Notes: a model not told the origin generated them from the sequence alone. Positions 33,231-47,900 are shown, counted from the stretch's first letter. The stretch: 64,000 nucleotides of DNA from Seiridium cupressi (GCA_036674765.1 JARVKI010000029.1:310001-374000); one strand, 5' to 3'. Numbers and translations: made by a program.

Positions 33231-36200
33231 ATGGACATATAACATAAACGGCTACATCAATATCCCAATTCGGGGACTGGTTGCAATGGCAGTGGATTAT
33301 TGGTGGGCTGCCACCAAGCAGTCCCGCGAAACACGGCGGTGAGTTTCAGCGAGCTTGCCCTGTGTCTGCTTGTCTATCGTCCGATCTGTCGGCCCAGCTC
33401 GCGAGATGCTCGGATCTTAGTTGTAGAATCGAGGGTTTCAAGCAGTCGAACCCGCGGGCATGTGACCAGAAGAAGGATCCTACCTGCATCGAAGCTGCAA
33501 CGATCTCCAGGGCACTGCTAAAAATTGATTGCTTGATTGATGCAAGCAGATCCTGTGTGATCAGCTAGATGATTTGATTGATGTACGGCCAGGAGCTGTT
33601 TCCTGGTAAGCCGCCCGCGTGAGGTTCAAACGATCATATTCCATGCGTATCCAATAGTCCAGCAACAGTCTCTGTTTTTGCAACGCAGGCGCCTATGTAC
33701 ACGAGCCCCGTCTTGACTTTTGGGCCGCATGAATGCCGTTTCCACGTCTGCCGCTGGAGATGAAAGCGGCTGCGGGTCACGATAGGACCTGCATACTTGT
33801 CGGTGGCAGACCGGGAATGGCCAGGAGTCCGAACGTTCATCCAAGACAGGCCCATCGTAATTTTGTGAGCATGCACAGTCGGCACGTCGATGGTCCGCAG
33901 CACTGGCGAGTTTACAGTCTGGTGATGTCTTGACATTGGCAATTAAACATAACCCTGGAGGTGCATAACTTCTCGGGATCACACAGTCACTAGTTGATGC
34001 AAATCACCATCACGACCGTGCATCACCGAAACACGGCCTGAGAGCGAGCACACCCAAAGCAGTGGGCGCTGGGACTTCGGGTTTCTGGGTGACAGCGGGC
34101 GGCCGACGTTACCTGTTGAGCGGCTAGATCAGCCCTTTGGCTGCACGGGGCAATTTCGCATCGGTAAAAACGCCCTTGCCATCCTGGCAGCGAGCAAGGC
34201 AATAGTGCACCCTCCTGGGGCAGCGACGAGGGTGCGACCGCCTCACTTCTGACTGCTTTCGCGGCAATACGCGGACGTGGTGGCGCCCATTGGCCGGTCA
34301 GATGTGAAATCCTCCATTTTGCGAGGCTGCTGCATGCGACATTGGACTGACTACTACCACCCACACCACCGCGGACTTAATCACGCCCGGCCAATCGAAG
34401 GCGAGGGCCTCGGCTGCAATCGAGCAGGCCCGGCAGGTACTGTAGAGCCAGACCGTCTGCAGCCTCGAAAAGCCCGGCGGCTCTTGCTATTCGTCGTCTG
34501 CAGCGAATCAACACGGCGGGTCTCTGGAGGCCTGGCGATATTCGCCACAGGCCGCAGGTCCTGCAATGCAATGCATTGCACACTTGCAAACCCTTCACGG
34601 CCTGCCTACCATCAGTGGGCCACGGCTTCTGGAGGCGCCCCTTTTGTCTGTCAGACGAGACCAGACCTGCTGTGCTTGACTGGAGCACGGCAAGCTGGAT
34701 CTGGGTGGCTCTGTTCAACGGTGCTCATGCTCATGGGGTACAGGCCATGGCCGCTGGGTCACGTCTGGTTCAACCACCCGCATCGAGGACGAGGCCCCAG
34801 CTCGACACCACCAGCGACTACCGTATGACCCATCTTCTCTACATACTGATTCTGACAGCCGTGATGACCGATGAGTCCCCCAATGTATCAGTCACACAGA
34901 CCACGTACATGCAATCTGATGTCCTGCAACCACAACCACGGCGGCAAATCTACTGTTACGAAGGGCTGACCTGCGTTTTTGCCAATCCAACGTAGGTCTG
35001 CGCATGCTTACTGACTGGCTTGAAAGGTTATGTACTACTTGTCAGATTGTAGCCAGACAATATCATTCCTGCAGATCCAATGGGCGCTTCCACCGTTCCC
35101 GCGAAGAAAAAAAACTTTTTGTTATGCCATGAACAGTCACACCGAATGCAAACCATGAATAGCTGTTAGCACATCATCTAATGCACGTCTCCCAAAGGCC
35201 TCGCCAGGATGGATCTGTGCCGCGTAGGTCATCCTGGTATCAATAGCAGCAATGATCTTCGGCGCGAGTGTACCCAAGGGAATGAGACCAGACGAGACGA
35301 GCTAGCGGCTAATTCAAACTTGCAGAATGGCAGATCCTCAGTCATTGCACGAATGGGCCAATCATCGTCTCACCAAGACACGAACGGAGACGGCGATTTG
35401 GCGATCTTGCACAGCAGGCCGCAGCCGACAAGGCACAGCCTGTCCGTCGCATTAATCCAGCAGGGCACGACGCAGCTCCTGTGACAGAAGGTTGGCGGAG
35501 GCGACCGAACTGACTGCGCTTGGAGTCTCAGAGATTCGCCATTCTACTGGCAGAATTCATGCAGTCGTGTTTGCAAAAGCTTAAAAATCCACAAACAATG
35601 ACACGGACCAGAAGCTCGTCTGTCAACATACCACAGCCGGCAGCAAGATGCTGTTCACAGATCTCTCCCTGGTCTGACAAGGGACATGGCTCTATGGCCG
35701 CCCCCAAAACTGCCGCAGAAGAGAGTTTTGCCAAGAGCCACCTGTGTCACTCTACCTGGCCCTGGCTCAGACGCCAATGAGAATCGTCACTGGCGAGCGT
35801 CGGTGAATATGATCGAAACCCCTGCCACCATGCGGTGATAGCATGGTCAACTACTGCTTGATATCCTTCTCGAAGCTACAGGAAGTTCCATATGCTGCAA
35901 GAATGTTGTGTGTGTGTTTGAAGTGCGGTATTTGCCCAGCTTTCCCCCTTCACAACCGCCCCGACGGCCACGGGCACCAGAAAGGCAAGAAGCAAAACGA
36001 TGCGAGTCACGGGCCCGTCAATAATGACGATTTACCCGACCAGCTCAGCGGGCGAGCCAACGAGATGAGGGAAGCGGAGAATGAGCAGCCACACCAAAAT
36101 CCCCATCGGCGAGATCACACGCACGCCCCCCTAAATCTCGCTGACCAGGGTGTCTTTCTGTCCTGCGGTGTGGGCATAGTTGGGAATGGGAGCAAGACGC

Positions 36201-37042
36201 CCGCTCTGGGGGGGGCGTCAGTCACACACCCCTCGACCAAAGTGGATCGGTTATTTACGTGTGTCAGACAATCCTTGCTCTTCGTATATTGCTCAGCGTC
36301 ACAAAATCTCGGCCCATGTTCAGGCTGCGCATCCTTTCCACTCTAGTGGACGCCCCAGAAGCACTGGGATCCATTCCTTACCCACACCTCCCATCTTCTG
36401 CGAGTTCCACCGTGCCAGCCCGGCACCCCCCAACCCAGCGGCGCCATTAAAATTTAAGAATAGCGCATACGTGTGAAGTGGGACGGATAGTGCAGACTAC
36501 TGGGCAGGGTGGGCTGGGCTATTAATCATTGTAGCCTGTAGATTCTGAGCCAAGGCGCCCGGGGTATGATTGAGCCACTCAAACACGCAAGGCCCCGTAT
36601 CCTTGCCCGTACATGGCAGAACGGTTATCTCATCTTCCAATATCTACATCACCCTACCCAGTCGGTATCTCTGCTCGACCTCACCTCATCACTTCACACT
36701 CATTGCAGAAGCATCTCTCCCAACGCACTACCGCCCTCCGGAGCTCAGACTCCTCGTCGTCGCCTGACCTCTACCCGACAACACAACCTCACCAAACCAC
36801 CTCAACCGGCGACACTACCTGGGACTCTCTCTTGACTCGTTCATTCGAAGTCAACATCGCGCGAACCAGGGACTTACACGAACCAAGGATAACTTTGCCA
36901 AGGATACACCAGGACTGGTCTTCATTTGGATTCTGGATACTGTCTTGTAGAACGGCTGTCTCCTCGTTTTCCTTCCTAATTCGTCTCTGTTTTATTTCAG
37001 AACCAAGCCGTTGGATTGCCTTGGACAGGACCGCCCTATATC

Positions 37043-38592
37043 ATGCATCATGTGCCAGCATACGGATACCCCAGTCCCCCGGCTTCGCCATCATACGACG
37101 ACCAAAAGTGTGCCTACCAACAACCGTTTGCTGTACCGCCAGTCTGCCCAGCTCGATTTCCAGTCAGGCCGGAGGACAGGTTAGGGAAATTCCTGGGTGA
37201 TAGCCTACAGCTCGTTGGAATCCTTGGCACCGGCGCATATGGAGTGGTATATACGGCCGTCGACATCAGGAACGGGACTCGTTATGCCGTCAAGACGCTG
37301 AGCAAATACAACGCCGATGGTTCTCCCCTGGATCGACGGCAGATTGCCTTCCAGCAGCGCGAACTTCGCCTGCACTACCTCGCCTCGGCGCACCCTAACG
37401 TTGTTTCCATGCTCAAGATCGTGGATGACCCGGACTGCACATACGTTGTACTGGAGTACTGCCCCGAAGGAGACCTTTTCTACAACATCACGGAATGCGG
37501 CCAATATGTGGGTAAGGATGATCTTGCCAAGAGTGTCTTCCTCCAGGTCTTGGACGCCGTTGAACATTGCCACACTCTTGGAATCTACCACCGGGACCTG
37601 AAACCGGAAAACATCCTCGTTTCCAACCAGGGTGCCACCGTCAAGCTTGCGGACTTCGGTTTGGCCACTTCATCTGATCGATCCGAGGACTACGGTTGCG
37701 GCTCAACCTTTTACATGTCGCCAGGTACGACCCTTGCTTGAACCAATCAGCGGGATTTTGAACTGACCACTTTGTTGCAGAATGCCTCGACCCATCATCG
37801 AGGAGGCCTTTCTATTTCTGCGCCCCCAACGATGTCTGGAGCCTAGGCGTCATCCTGGTGAACCTTACCTGCGGACGCAACCCATGGAAGCAGGCGTCCT
37901 TTGAGGACTCCACTTACCGTGCTTTCACTAGGAGCCCTGATTTCCTAAAGACCATTCTGCCATTGTCGGATGAATTGAACGACATCCTAGGAAGAATCTT
38001 CACCCGCAACCCTGACCAGAGAATTACGTTACCAGAGCTGCGGGACAGCATTCTGGCTTGCCCACGTTTCACCATGCCCGTCGTCAGTGCTGCTCAGCCT
38101 TTGCCCACCCCTCCGGCCTCTCCTGAGCCTGTCGAATACGTTTACGAAGCGGCTGCCAACAGCGACTACACGTTGGATGCCCCCCTCTCCCCCGCTGCCT
38201 CTGATTCGGACGGCGAATCTACTTGCTCGTCCGATGAGGGTTCCTTGACCTCGAGTGTGTCGACCATTGACGACCTTGATGATGACGACTTCCCCCAGGA
38301 CGAGGATATGTTGTCTCACATCCCACAAGAGCCACAGCTGTACAGCCAGGAGGAGCCCCAGGTTTTCGCCCAGGAATTTGTCCCGCAATACAACGGATCC
38401 CTGGGGGAGTCTTGCCAACCCGGCCACGTCTCTGCCCTTCCTGTTCAGACCAGCTATACGCCGAAGTTTCAACTTCCATACATCTGGGATGTGCTCAACA
38501 AGTACGCACATCCAGTGCAGCCAATGCATCATCCTGTGGCCTTCCACCAAACGGGACCCTTCTTTGGAAATCTCCCGGGTTGCTGCTGGTAG
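37043..38592 (+). CDS. Ran1/Pat1-like serine/threonine kinase
   Basis: Exons 37043-37724 and 37781-38592 (56-bp intron) encode 497 residues. The ATG at 37043 is the first in this frame after the leader. Kinase domain: LGTGAYGVVY (Gly62-Gly67), YAVK (Lys84), YHRDLKPEN (Asp185), ADFGLATS (Asp204) and YMSPECL in the APE position, with a C-lobe ending DQRITLPELRDSILACPRF. The acidic C-terminal tail has D/E-rich and Ser-rich segments and Pro/Gln-rich ends. The domain resembles fission yeast Ran1 (Pat1), the nutrient-dependent repressor of sexual development, and budding yeast Sks1/Vhs1. It stands alone, with about 10 kb and 6.3 kb of gene-free DNA on either side, as often seen for developmental regulators. 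Targets in this organism are unknown. Confidence 0.9.
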
Positions 38593-39411
38593 CTCTTGTC
38601 TCGTATGCCTATTGTTCATGCATAACGAGCACTTCAACAAATAACCCGGTATATACATTATTATTCTACCCAAAATTCTCGGCGGACGTCGCAAGCTTGC
38701 CCAACTGCCACGGACAACAACACAAAAACCCGGAAAAGTTGCGCCTGCCACGGCAAAGTCTGGAACTTCTTACATTTCAAAAATATTGTAACTACTCGAC
38801 CAAAAATCATGTCTTCTCTTTTGTTTTACTCAGCGTGGAGTTGGTGGATGGGATTAAAGAAGCGGATTTCTATCCCACACAAAAGACTTAGGGGTTACCA
38901 CGGATTGGTTCGCTGTTTTCCTACCAAAAACGGACGGCCAAAGCATTGTTCAACGGCGCAGGACATACACTTTTTATTGGGATATTTCCGGATTCGGCCT
39001 GGCTTCGTTCTGATACCTGTTTTAATTGTTCTTTTTCTGCGCGTGGGTTGCATCTAGAGGAGATCTGCCCGAAAGACTTTCGCTTGGATGATACCACAGT
39101 TTCTTGGATACAATGGGGGAGCCGGTTTGGAAGCTTGTCAGTTTTGGCTTGCGAGCGCGGAAAACGGTTACGGGATACGAATTCTTAGAGAGACGGAGGC
39201 TCAACAGCCCATACAGCCAGCGCCTGAAGGTATATCATTACTACCTGGCGCACCTTTACGTTTTACCAGTCTGGTGGACACCGGCGGCTTCGCCCTGCGG
39301 TGGTCCCCTTGGGAATGGGATTTATCACCAGGATAGACTCTTGCATTACCCAAACCAAATACAATATTGGAGCATTCAATTGCTCAAACCAAAGCATATC
39401 TTGTTCTCTTC

Positions 39412-39442
39412 GTGCAGTGCAGTGCAGTGTAGTGCAGTGCAG
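39412..39442. repeat. GTGCA pentanucleotide repeat
   Basis: Six tandem copies of GTGCA, one carrying a C-to-T change (GTGTA). Confidence 0.9.
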
Positions 39443-42400
39443 CACCCCAAGTGGGCTCCGGGCAGCTCGTGTGCACTCTCACGTTTCCAACCTTGGCTCG
39501 AACCCAACCTTCCCCATCGTGGGCTGGGTTGGTGATCCCAATTAACGAGCAGGTCGCAGATTGACTAGATTTGATAGGAAATCAAGTGCCTCATTGGGTC
39601 CTGATTGGCTGCCGTGATGGGCGCCACCCGCCTTACTTTGTGATCGCCATGAGCAGAGCAAGAACCAGGACCTGCCTTGCAAATTGCTACGGCGCCGTCC
39701 AAATCTATTCTGCTGCGCATCCACAAGCACATGATTGCTCGACCGTTTCATTCAAGTGTACGCCACAATATGCAACTTGCTTTTCCGACTTGTCACAACC
39801 TGCGCGCGGCCTTTCTTATTCCTGTGCTTTGCGACGCTCGTCTGGCCGCCGAGTGGTCTGATGGCTCCTTGCTTTCCAAACTCTACCAACGCCTGGCTGT
39901 GTTGAAGCCAAGCACCAGCGAGGGTGTGGAACCCACGGTAGGTTGGAGGGACTAGAGCGTTAGGGACAACGTGCTAAGGTCCATGGCGGGCAGGTCTAGT
40001 CGACAGACCGGGGAGCCGGGTCCTGCTGATTGGCTCTGCCGGGCCAAGACGAAGCCTCTGCTCGTGTGCATCATGGGCCCCCAGCCTCGCTCCGGCTGCC
40101 GCCTTGGTGCACACATCGCGCAGTAGCGGTGCAGTAGCCCGGAACGCCGGCTCTGCCCTCTGCGCTTTCTACAGGCCTTCTATGGATCCCCACAGCCCGG
40201 CGCCCAGCGAGTGGGAGTCTAGCAAAGCGACAGCGCTGCGGTCATTCATCCTGCCTGACGTTGCAGCGCTGCACCACGTCTGCACACGACGGTCCAGAGT
40301 CGAGCCGGCGCGCTTCTGAGTGGACAGCCCAAGCAGCATCACTTTGCATTTTTGGTCCCTAGTGCTAGGGGGAAAGGGCTTGAGCTTGGCCCCTGCTGCA
40401 CAAGTTTGCTGCACGCCAGAGCCAAGCTAAGAGTCGCCCGTTCTCTTGCTTTCCATCCACCGCCCTGGACGAATCAGCGCTCCGGTGTCTTATGCAGAGT
40501 GATGCTTTCGGCACACCCCTTGGCTGCCGCCCAGCCTATTGGCAGTCGTGGTCGATTGTACACATTGGCGGTGAATGTCAGCATCCATCCTCCCAAGCCG
40601 ATCCCGTTCCCTTTTGGCAGAACACATACACGCCCTGCACCAGTTTTCGTGCGGCCCTGTCTCTATTATTGATCATGTCTAGCGATCGAGCTCTGACGGC
40701 CAAGTCGACCGGGGCAGTTTCCATGCGCTTTTTTATTAGGCATCATAGCACAGAAGGGTATGGTATGGTGCGTGCTGGTGTGTCAGTCAGAACCGATGCC
40801 ACGGCTAAAGCTTGATCGTGACTCTTTTGCGCTTACGGTCGGTCACCATACCTCCCACTATCTCCGGAGCAGGCCAGACCAGGCCCTCAATCGCAATAGA
40901 AGTGTCAAAAGTCATGGGTATGTATCGGTATCGTGGATGCTGCAGATGCATCTAGCTCCAATACGTCAACAGTGCGTGTGAAACGGCCTGTACGAAACAA
41001 AACATCTCATACCCCTTTACTGTACCAGAGCAGTATTGGCCTGGCTCGCCGGCTCATACGTTTCTACGCCTACTCTCCGCTAGACTGGCTTGCTGTGCAG
41101 GGCGAGCCAGCCATCTATCACACCTTATGCGGTGGGCTGCGTTAGCAGGTCTTGTCTGAGTGGACGAGGCTGCGTGTGTGCAGTGACGTGGTCCGCTCGA
41201 TAAGGAAGACAGTTGTCGCCATCGCCGCCGCTCATTGGCCGTCAGTCTCGATTCATATGTCTTCTTTTCTAGGTCGCAAGGGCGATGGGTCAATCCTCTA
41301 TAGCGCACCGGGAAGGCAGCCGCGCTGTGGACTTGGGACCAGCTGATTCTACATGGCTGCGTGTCATCTCGATCCTTTCCTCCTTGGGCCAGGCTACTTA
41401 GCTTCAACGAATTCTACGTGGTTCTTGCAGCACCGCTGATCTCGGCAGCTGCCATGGCTCGGAGAGGATTCCCGTGCATCACGTCGATACACGAGACACA
41501 ATAGAGTGGGTGTGATGGGTCATTTTTCTGCATGCACTTTAGATAACCCAATGTTACGGGGTTTCTGGCGAGTCTGGAACTCTCTCGAAGGGGTCGGGCT
41601 GTGATTCACCCACGCGAGCTCGTATGATGTGGATGTTTGTGACGAATGGCACGCACAGGCTGGGGGCATAGGCATCTCCTGTGCGTCCCCGCTGAAGTAT
41701 GCAGCAGGAAAGCATCTACTTGGCACCGCCCTTATTACCTCACGTTACCATTCATCATCATCGACTCGTCTCGAGACACACGAGGCCGACCCTTGAGGAC
41801 GTAAAATGTGGATCACGGGAGCAACATTGCTCATGTTACGATGCTTGGAAGCAAGGCAGCCAAGTAGAACATCATTCAAGAGCTTCCCGGCAGACGCCGC
41901 GACTGGACGGAGACGGCTCTCTGATCCGGCCTCCCGGCCGTTCCCCAGCGCGCGACGGCGGAGGCGGCGGACATTTGCGCAGCTTTCCTCTGCATGCGGC
42001 TGCAGTAGAAGACAGATTGGTGGCAACGCATGAAGCTTGAGGCTGATGGAATCTCGTGTCCAGGTTGGTTGAATCGATGGCGGCCTTTCTTGCTCCAGCC
42101 AATGAACGGTAACCATTGCCCTATCATGGTTCTATAGCCCAGCCACAGTGGATGGGGCTCCTCATGTAGACGTGGTCAACCAGAAATCGGGCAAAATCAT
42201 AAGACTGGGCCAGGGACGATGTGGCCCCTGAATCTTTGGCAGTCACGCGGCTTGCGAAGAATGCGAGGTAATGGGTCTTTAGTGGACGCCGGCCCGAAGC
42301 AGAGACAATACTCCAGCCTAATATCTTAGTGCCAACGGGTCTTGGCAAAGTCGAGTCGCAGATCTGAGCCTTGCTGGGGGCGGGATCATGGTCACTGCGC

Positions 42401-44097
42401 TCTACCAAACCCTCTGTGCATGAGGGTTTAGGGGCGGCCAGTCTCACCCAGAGCCGATCTCGGGCGTCAACCTATCAGGCGCCCGAGATGCCACCAATGC
42501 TGTGAAGCCGCAAATTCCGGAGTCTACCGTCTATCTGTTCTTGTTACTGACTCGCGCGCTATATAGCATAGTAATTATGCTGCGCCGGCTCTGACACGTA
42601 GACCGGACCCAATTATCAGGGCTTTTCATCACCGCGTCGTCCGTGCCTACGTCCGTGAGTCTCAACTATTGGCTGGCCGTATAGATAGTGCGACTCTTTA
42701 AGCCACGGGTGCCTAGCCGTACCGGGCCTGGTTTTGAAGATTCAGCTACCATGCCGAGGCCGACCAGTCGTCCAAACGCTTACTTCTTGGTTTGTGGCAG
42801 AGCGTCATATCGACGTTCATTGCTGGCGCGAGTGCCGAGACCACAGCGACCGCCCCGGGTTTCGTCTGAGACGCAATGAGCTTCCATCAAGCCGTGGAAG
42901 AGGTCACAGCAAACCGTCACGGCCGAGTGGACGTGCACTCTTGACCTGGTGTCTCTTGTTAGCCTACCGGCGGGGCGGCAGCTAACGCTTATAGCATCGA
43001 AACCTTCTGCACAGATCTGAGTCAATTGTCTGGTGAGTGGCCTCAGGGTCTATGTAGTCTGCCACGAGAGCACGGGAAGCGAAAAAGTTAAAAAAGTCCA
43101 TTGAGGCTCAGGCGTACACGACGCCGTTTGGGTTGGGACAAATCTAGGGTCGAAGCAAAGTCACCTGCAATACATAAACTTGGACCTTACAATGGTTCCG
43201 TGTACCTTAATGGCGATCGTCCTCCTGTGTCGTACATTCGTAGAATCAGGGGTCGGGATCGCTGTCAGTCCGTGTGGTAGAGAGCAAGTGGATGCCAATA
43301 ACAGCTACGATCTATTGAGCCCACTGCTGACTACGTCAATCGATAGTGGATAATACGCCCGAGATTGTCTTTGGTGAGCAGACCCGTATTTCCCTCGCCT
43401 AGTGTTAGTGAGCCACGAGGGCAAGAGATCCACAAAGTTCTGGCCAAGGAAATTTAACTTCTTCGAGAAAAGGTTGACATTACTAATTTGCGATCTGTCC
43501 TCGGGAATGCTCTTGCTTGTCATTAGGCTCGGCAGAGGGCGGAGACCGGCCTCGAGATCGACAGGTTGGTCTCGCAGTCCGTCTGGGACCGCCAAGGGAG
43601 CCGGAGGCTGCTGTTAAAGCTGACTGCTGAGCGACAAGACCGCCGCGCTAAACAAGTCGCAAGGTATAGCCGGCGAAGGAAGTGATCTATCAGTGACCTC
43701 ATATGCCGAGACCTGCGCGAGATTGGGTTTTCGCGGCAAGTAGGTATTGGGACGGTGGGATTTTCGTCAGGCCATACTGACTCGACGGCTTGAGTTATAC
43801 TCTCTATAGCGTCGTGCCGTTAGAGGGAACTTGTGGCCAGTGCACGCCTTGCCGCCATCTGGCGGCTGAATTGGGTTTCCCTTTTCTACGTGAGACAAAA
43901 AGGCACGGTTCTGTCGAGATTATATAGGTTTCCGGTAGCGTTGGGCATTGTATCATTATGCTGAAGTCATCGTTTTCTGTTACTTTGTTTAGGGCGGGTG
44001 CTATTCTTTCGTGGTCGTGTCATCTTCCAGTCAAGTGTTTGTGTGTTTCGAGGCTATTCTAGGAAACCCTTTTTCGAGCCGCATAGCGGCCGTGTCT

Positions 44098-44101
<4 letters not shown>

Positions 44102-44130
<29 letters not shown>
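44102..44130. repeat. Poly-A tract of 29 bases
   Basis: An uninterrupted run of 29 A. It could be slippage or the tail of a retroposed RNA, but no A/B box or target duplication could be matched to it. Confidence 0.9.
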
Positions 44131-44133
<3 letters not shown>

Positions 44134-44932
44134 ATATTGCCAAAGACTTTTGGTGGACACAAGATACTGTAGTCTATAGTTAAATACCAGCACTCTCTTG
44201 TTGAACCCTGCCCCCACGTGTGTGATGCGTACACGCCTCCTGGCATAAGATTACATTCTGCCGTGCCACTGTAGAAGATCAAGCCATTTTCATCATAAAG
44301 ACATAATGGAATCCGCCTCGAACACGTAATCATCTTCCCGGGTATGCCATGCAAAAGAAATCCAACTCATTTTGAGTTTGATAGTGCTGCAACTTAAGTG
44401 TTCCAATTATACGTATGCTCATAACTCAGCTCAACAAGATAATTAAAAGAAAATTAATTATTATTTTTTTTAATCTAAGAGGCTGTAAACAAGGATAACG
44501 AGAATACTACCATTTTGTAACGATAGCAGAATAACGTGGACAAAGAGTACATAGGAGAGGAGGATGGGGAGACATGATATATGCAGGATGATATGTGATC
44601 GTTTGCTGTGTAAGACTAATGCCAGAATAAATAGAAGAGATGTCAAAGGACTGTCTTAATATGCTAAGTTACCTAAGAAATCCCAAGGTTTTCATATAGC
44701 AAATGACGCGGTATTATTCCCTTTGTCGTGTGAGGTTTTCTTCTCATTGAAGGGTTGGCGATAAGGCACTCTACAATGATCGGTTTATTTCAGGTTTCAG
44801 AAACAACATAGGATTTTCCCAAGTGCTGCTTCACAATCAAATATTGACACGACTGTCTTCAAATCGAAACGTGTGGAGATAAAGAATTTGAATGCCCTGG
44901 TTATACAGGATAATATTTATTTACTACTTTCA

Positions 44933-47900
44933 CTAAACATGCCTTTTTTGCTCCAGGCCCCAGGCATCATCCCAAGTCTGGATGGGGAGCATAGAACTGA
45001 TAGGCGACACTGGTATTTCTTCCATATCATTATCCTCATGAGGTCTTGAGCTCCTCGAGACGTCTCTCCTTATATTTGCCGCTTGGTCATGATCAGGCAC
45101 ATGTGAGTGCTCCACGTTTCTCAAGTGGCCTTGCCACTGATTTGGTGCTTGCCCGTGTATCCCTACTGCGGTGCCAAACACCGACAATTCCTGGGCAGAA
45201 GATGATGTTGTGGATGACTTCTCGTCTGATGTGTACTCCTTTTCATCCGCCATGCTGCCCGGCTCAACATAAATAGCGAACCTCTCTCCTGATCCTTCAT
45301 GACCTGGCCCCCATCCAAGACTGAACACGGCGTCCTTCCCGAAGACACGGGCTAGCTCCTCTTTGGTAAGCCAAGCAGCGTCAGGAGGCAGGTATTCGAA
45401 TAGATTGCCATCCGCCAGCAAGGCAGCCACGCTACCGATACTCGTGGGGCTACGTGGAAGCACGTTTGTTTCCCTCATGAGAACCCAGCCGATGATGGAG
45501 CAAACCAAGGTGGCCCCGAGTAGTGCCTCGATGATACGGGTCGATACTGGATCTTGTACTACTCGACGGCGGGTCGATGTATCGGTGATTGTGACTGAGT
45601 GAGTGAGAGTTTCGTTAAGGGAACCAATGACTTTCATATCGGCAGCTCTCTCACCCTGGCGCGGATTGACGGGGCCTCGATAGCTGCTGCTTGCAATTTG
45701 TGCCCGGATGATGCGGTGGTGGAAGCGAATTGAATCCGCCACAGCAAACTTTTGGCTGTCATCTCCCAGTGATGCAATTGGGATTGCGTAGCGACTACTC
45801 GTGGCGATTTTGAAGAAATTGTCAAAAGTTGAGTTACCATTGAGCGGAGCCAGACGGTAGTAGATACTGCTGTCATCAGGAGGTGTGCTGATGGACTTGG
45901 TTATTCTCTCATCCGGGATTGGAGGGTAATTTGGATCGATGCGCAAGTCTGCACCAAAGAAGGTGGCGGCAACATCCACGCTCTCTAGACTTTCATTGCA
46001 GCCCATCGCGTACGTAGACAAGTCACTCACTCTGCTCTCATTAGAGGCGAGCGCCCAACGGCCCCAGACATAGACAAAGTCGCTACAGCCAGCGATTAAA
46101 AGTGTTGAGATTGTAGCGTCACCGTTTCCAAAATAGCCTTCTGCTGGTGAACCTGAAGTTGTGCCCGTTCCCACGACGGCATTGACACCGGTGTCTGACG
46201 GCAAGCCGCAGTTTTCGCCATCTATGCTGATGCTTAAGGGGTTGAAGTAGGTGGTGGAGAAAGTGGTGTTCTCCGATGGGATTGGCGTGACCCTCGTTAT
46301 ATTGTGTCCCATGGTGATGTTTGCATGGATCTGTGTCGACTCGTACATTTTGCATGAAAGCCGAGATCGCACCGCTGGTACGGTGGCATTAACAATAAAT
46401 CCCGACGTGTTATAGCTTTCCAGATCATTCGAGGTTGCAGTCAGATCTAAATCCATCTCTGGGAAAACAAGATCCTCGTAGGTGAACGCAGGATACGAGA
46501 GGTTGCTTGTAAATATCAGAGACGCTGCGAGAATTCCCTGTCCCTCGGGATCGCCGGTGGAATCAGCCACACCATTGAAGATCAAGCTATGTGAATCTAC
46601 TTGCGCTGACAACAACGCTGGTACTGAGGTGGCACAGAAGAGAGACGACGTAAAGATAGTGAGGAAGGATGTGAGCGCGACAGCCACTGTACAAGCTAGC
46701 GCTGCATAGCTTCTAGTCTGGAATTCTTTGAAAATTGTAGGCAACGTGAAACGGTTGACGAGGTCGAGCCCCAAGGATGTGTGGAAAGGGGCACCGCGCC
46801 GAAGATTTGCGTACGGCGTCAAAGATTTGACATCAAAGTCTACACCCGCAAAGTACATGCCAAATATGGTTAGGACCAAGGCTGGCATCGTCGTCCAAAG
46901 GTAATGGATAAGGGATTCGTCGCCAACATCGCCTAGTCCATCTTTCGCACGTGAAATGTGTAACGTCACTTCAAGGGTCGCGATGACGCCGAATATTAGA
47001 ACGTAGACGGATAGTCGTAGCAGTGGGTGGAGGGTTTTCGGATGGGCTCGGTGCCGCTCGCTGCTCCTCATCTCCAGATCATCGTTGGTAGGCAACCTCT
47101 GATTGCTGTGAACAACAAAACAGCCCTGTTCGTCAATCTGAGTTTGATATTCCCAGCAACTAAATAACTCTCGAAGATTTCCTTTACTTGCGGCGCCCAT
47201 GTTGGATATAGAGTCAATGAGGAATCTGCTCTGTACAAGCAAAGCGGCAACATTGACGGGAGCACTCGGGCTTCGAGGCAATACCAGATGTCGAGGCTGC
47301 ACAAGCAACACCACCAGTGCAAGGACAATCGATAGGATTAAGAAACCAGTCATGAGATGAGCGGCCAATGCCCGTACGATCAGGCGATCTTCGGTGACGT
47401 AGGCGGAACCCTCTGCTGGCTCAGAGCTTGTCCGAGTAAGCATCGTATGGGCAATTAGTGCAGCATACTGTTCATAATAAGCGGTAATCATCTGCAGAGC
47501 TCTTGATTTCTCTAATATGGAGTTTGCATCTGGGAAACCTCCGGTCATACCAGCGAACTCCAAAGCCAGGCGCATGGGGCCATCAACATCCACAGGTATT
47601 CCCGTGTTATTGATGACGGAGTTCGCAGTGGAGCTGGCCCTGGAGTCTTCATTGAGCAAGTTACTGAAGGAGTTGAAATGTGTGGTCATGACGTCCCAAG
47701 CATGGACTTGACTTAATTGCCGTGATGTTGAGTCTTGAGCTATTGTAACGTTCGTCTGAGTATCATTCTTCTGGATTTCAACGGGTCTTATGCTGTAAGT
47801 CGGCTTGCACACGAAAGCTCTTGACTGCAGGAGACGGCTGGTAATGTTGTAAAGGTCTTGGACCGCTGGTTGAGTGACATGCTGAACCAGGGTCATATTG

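Larger units (their letters stand above)
27022..37042. other. Gene desert of about 10 kb
   Basis: No coding frame with a recognisable domain or splice-linked extension was found on either strand. GC content is ordinary, so this is not an A/T-rich block of transposon decay. Identifiable contents are a MITE (29411-29559), a poly-T tract (31427-31446) and a 17-bp palindrome (33214-33230). The last 500 bp are C/T-rich and probably the 5' leader of the kinase at 37043; a TTTATTTCAG at 36991-37000 after a CTAAT could close a leader intron. Confidence 0.55.
38593..44932. other. Gene desert of about 6.3 kb
   Basis: No gene was recognised on either strand. GC is near 50% for most of its length, falling toward the right end. 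Recognisable contents are a GTGCA tandem repeat (39412-39442) and a 29-base poly-A tract (44102-44130). Confidence 0.5.

Noticed and set aside
34277..34828. 183-codon open frame near 34.5 kb
   Set aside because: Overlapping frames of similar length on both strands and no family resemblance.
44102..44130. Poly-A tail of a SINE or processed retrocopy
   Set aside because: No A box or B box, no related coding sequence upstream and no target-site duplication could be found around the tract.
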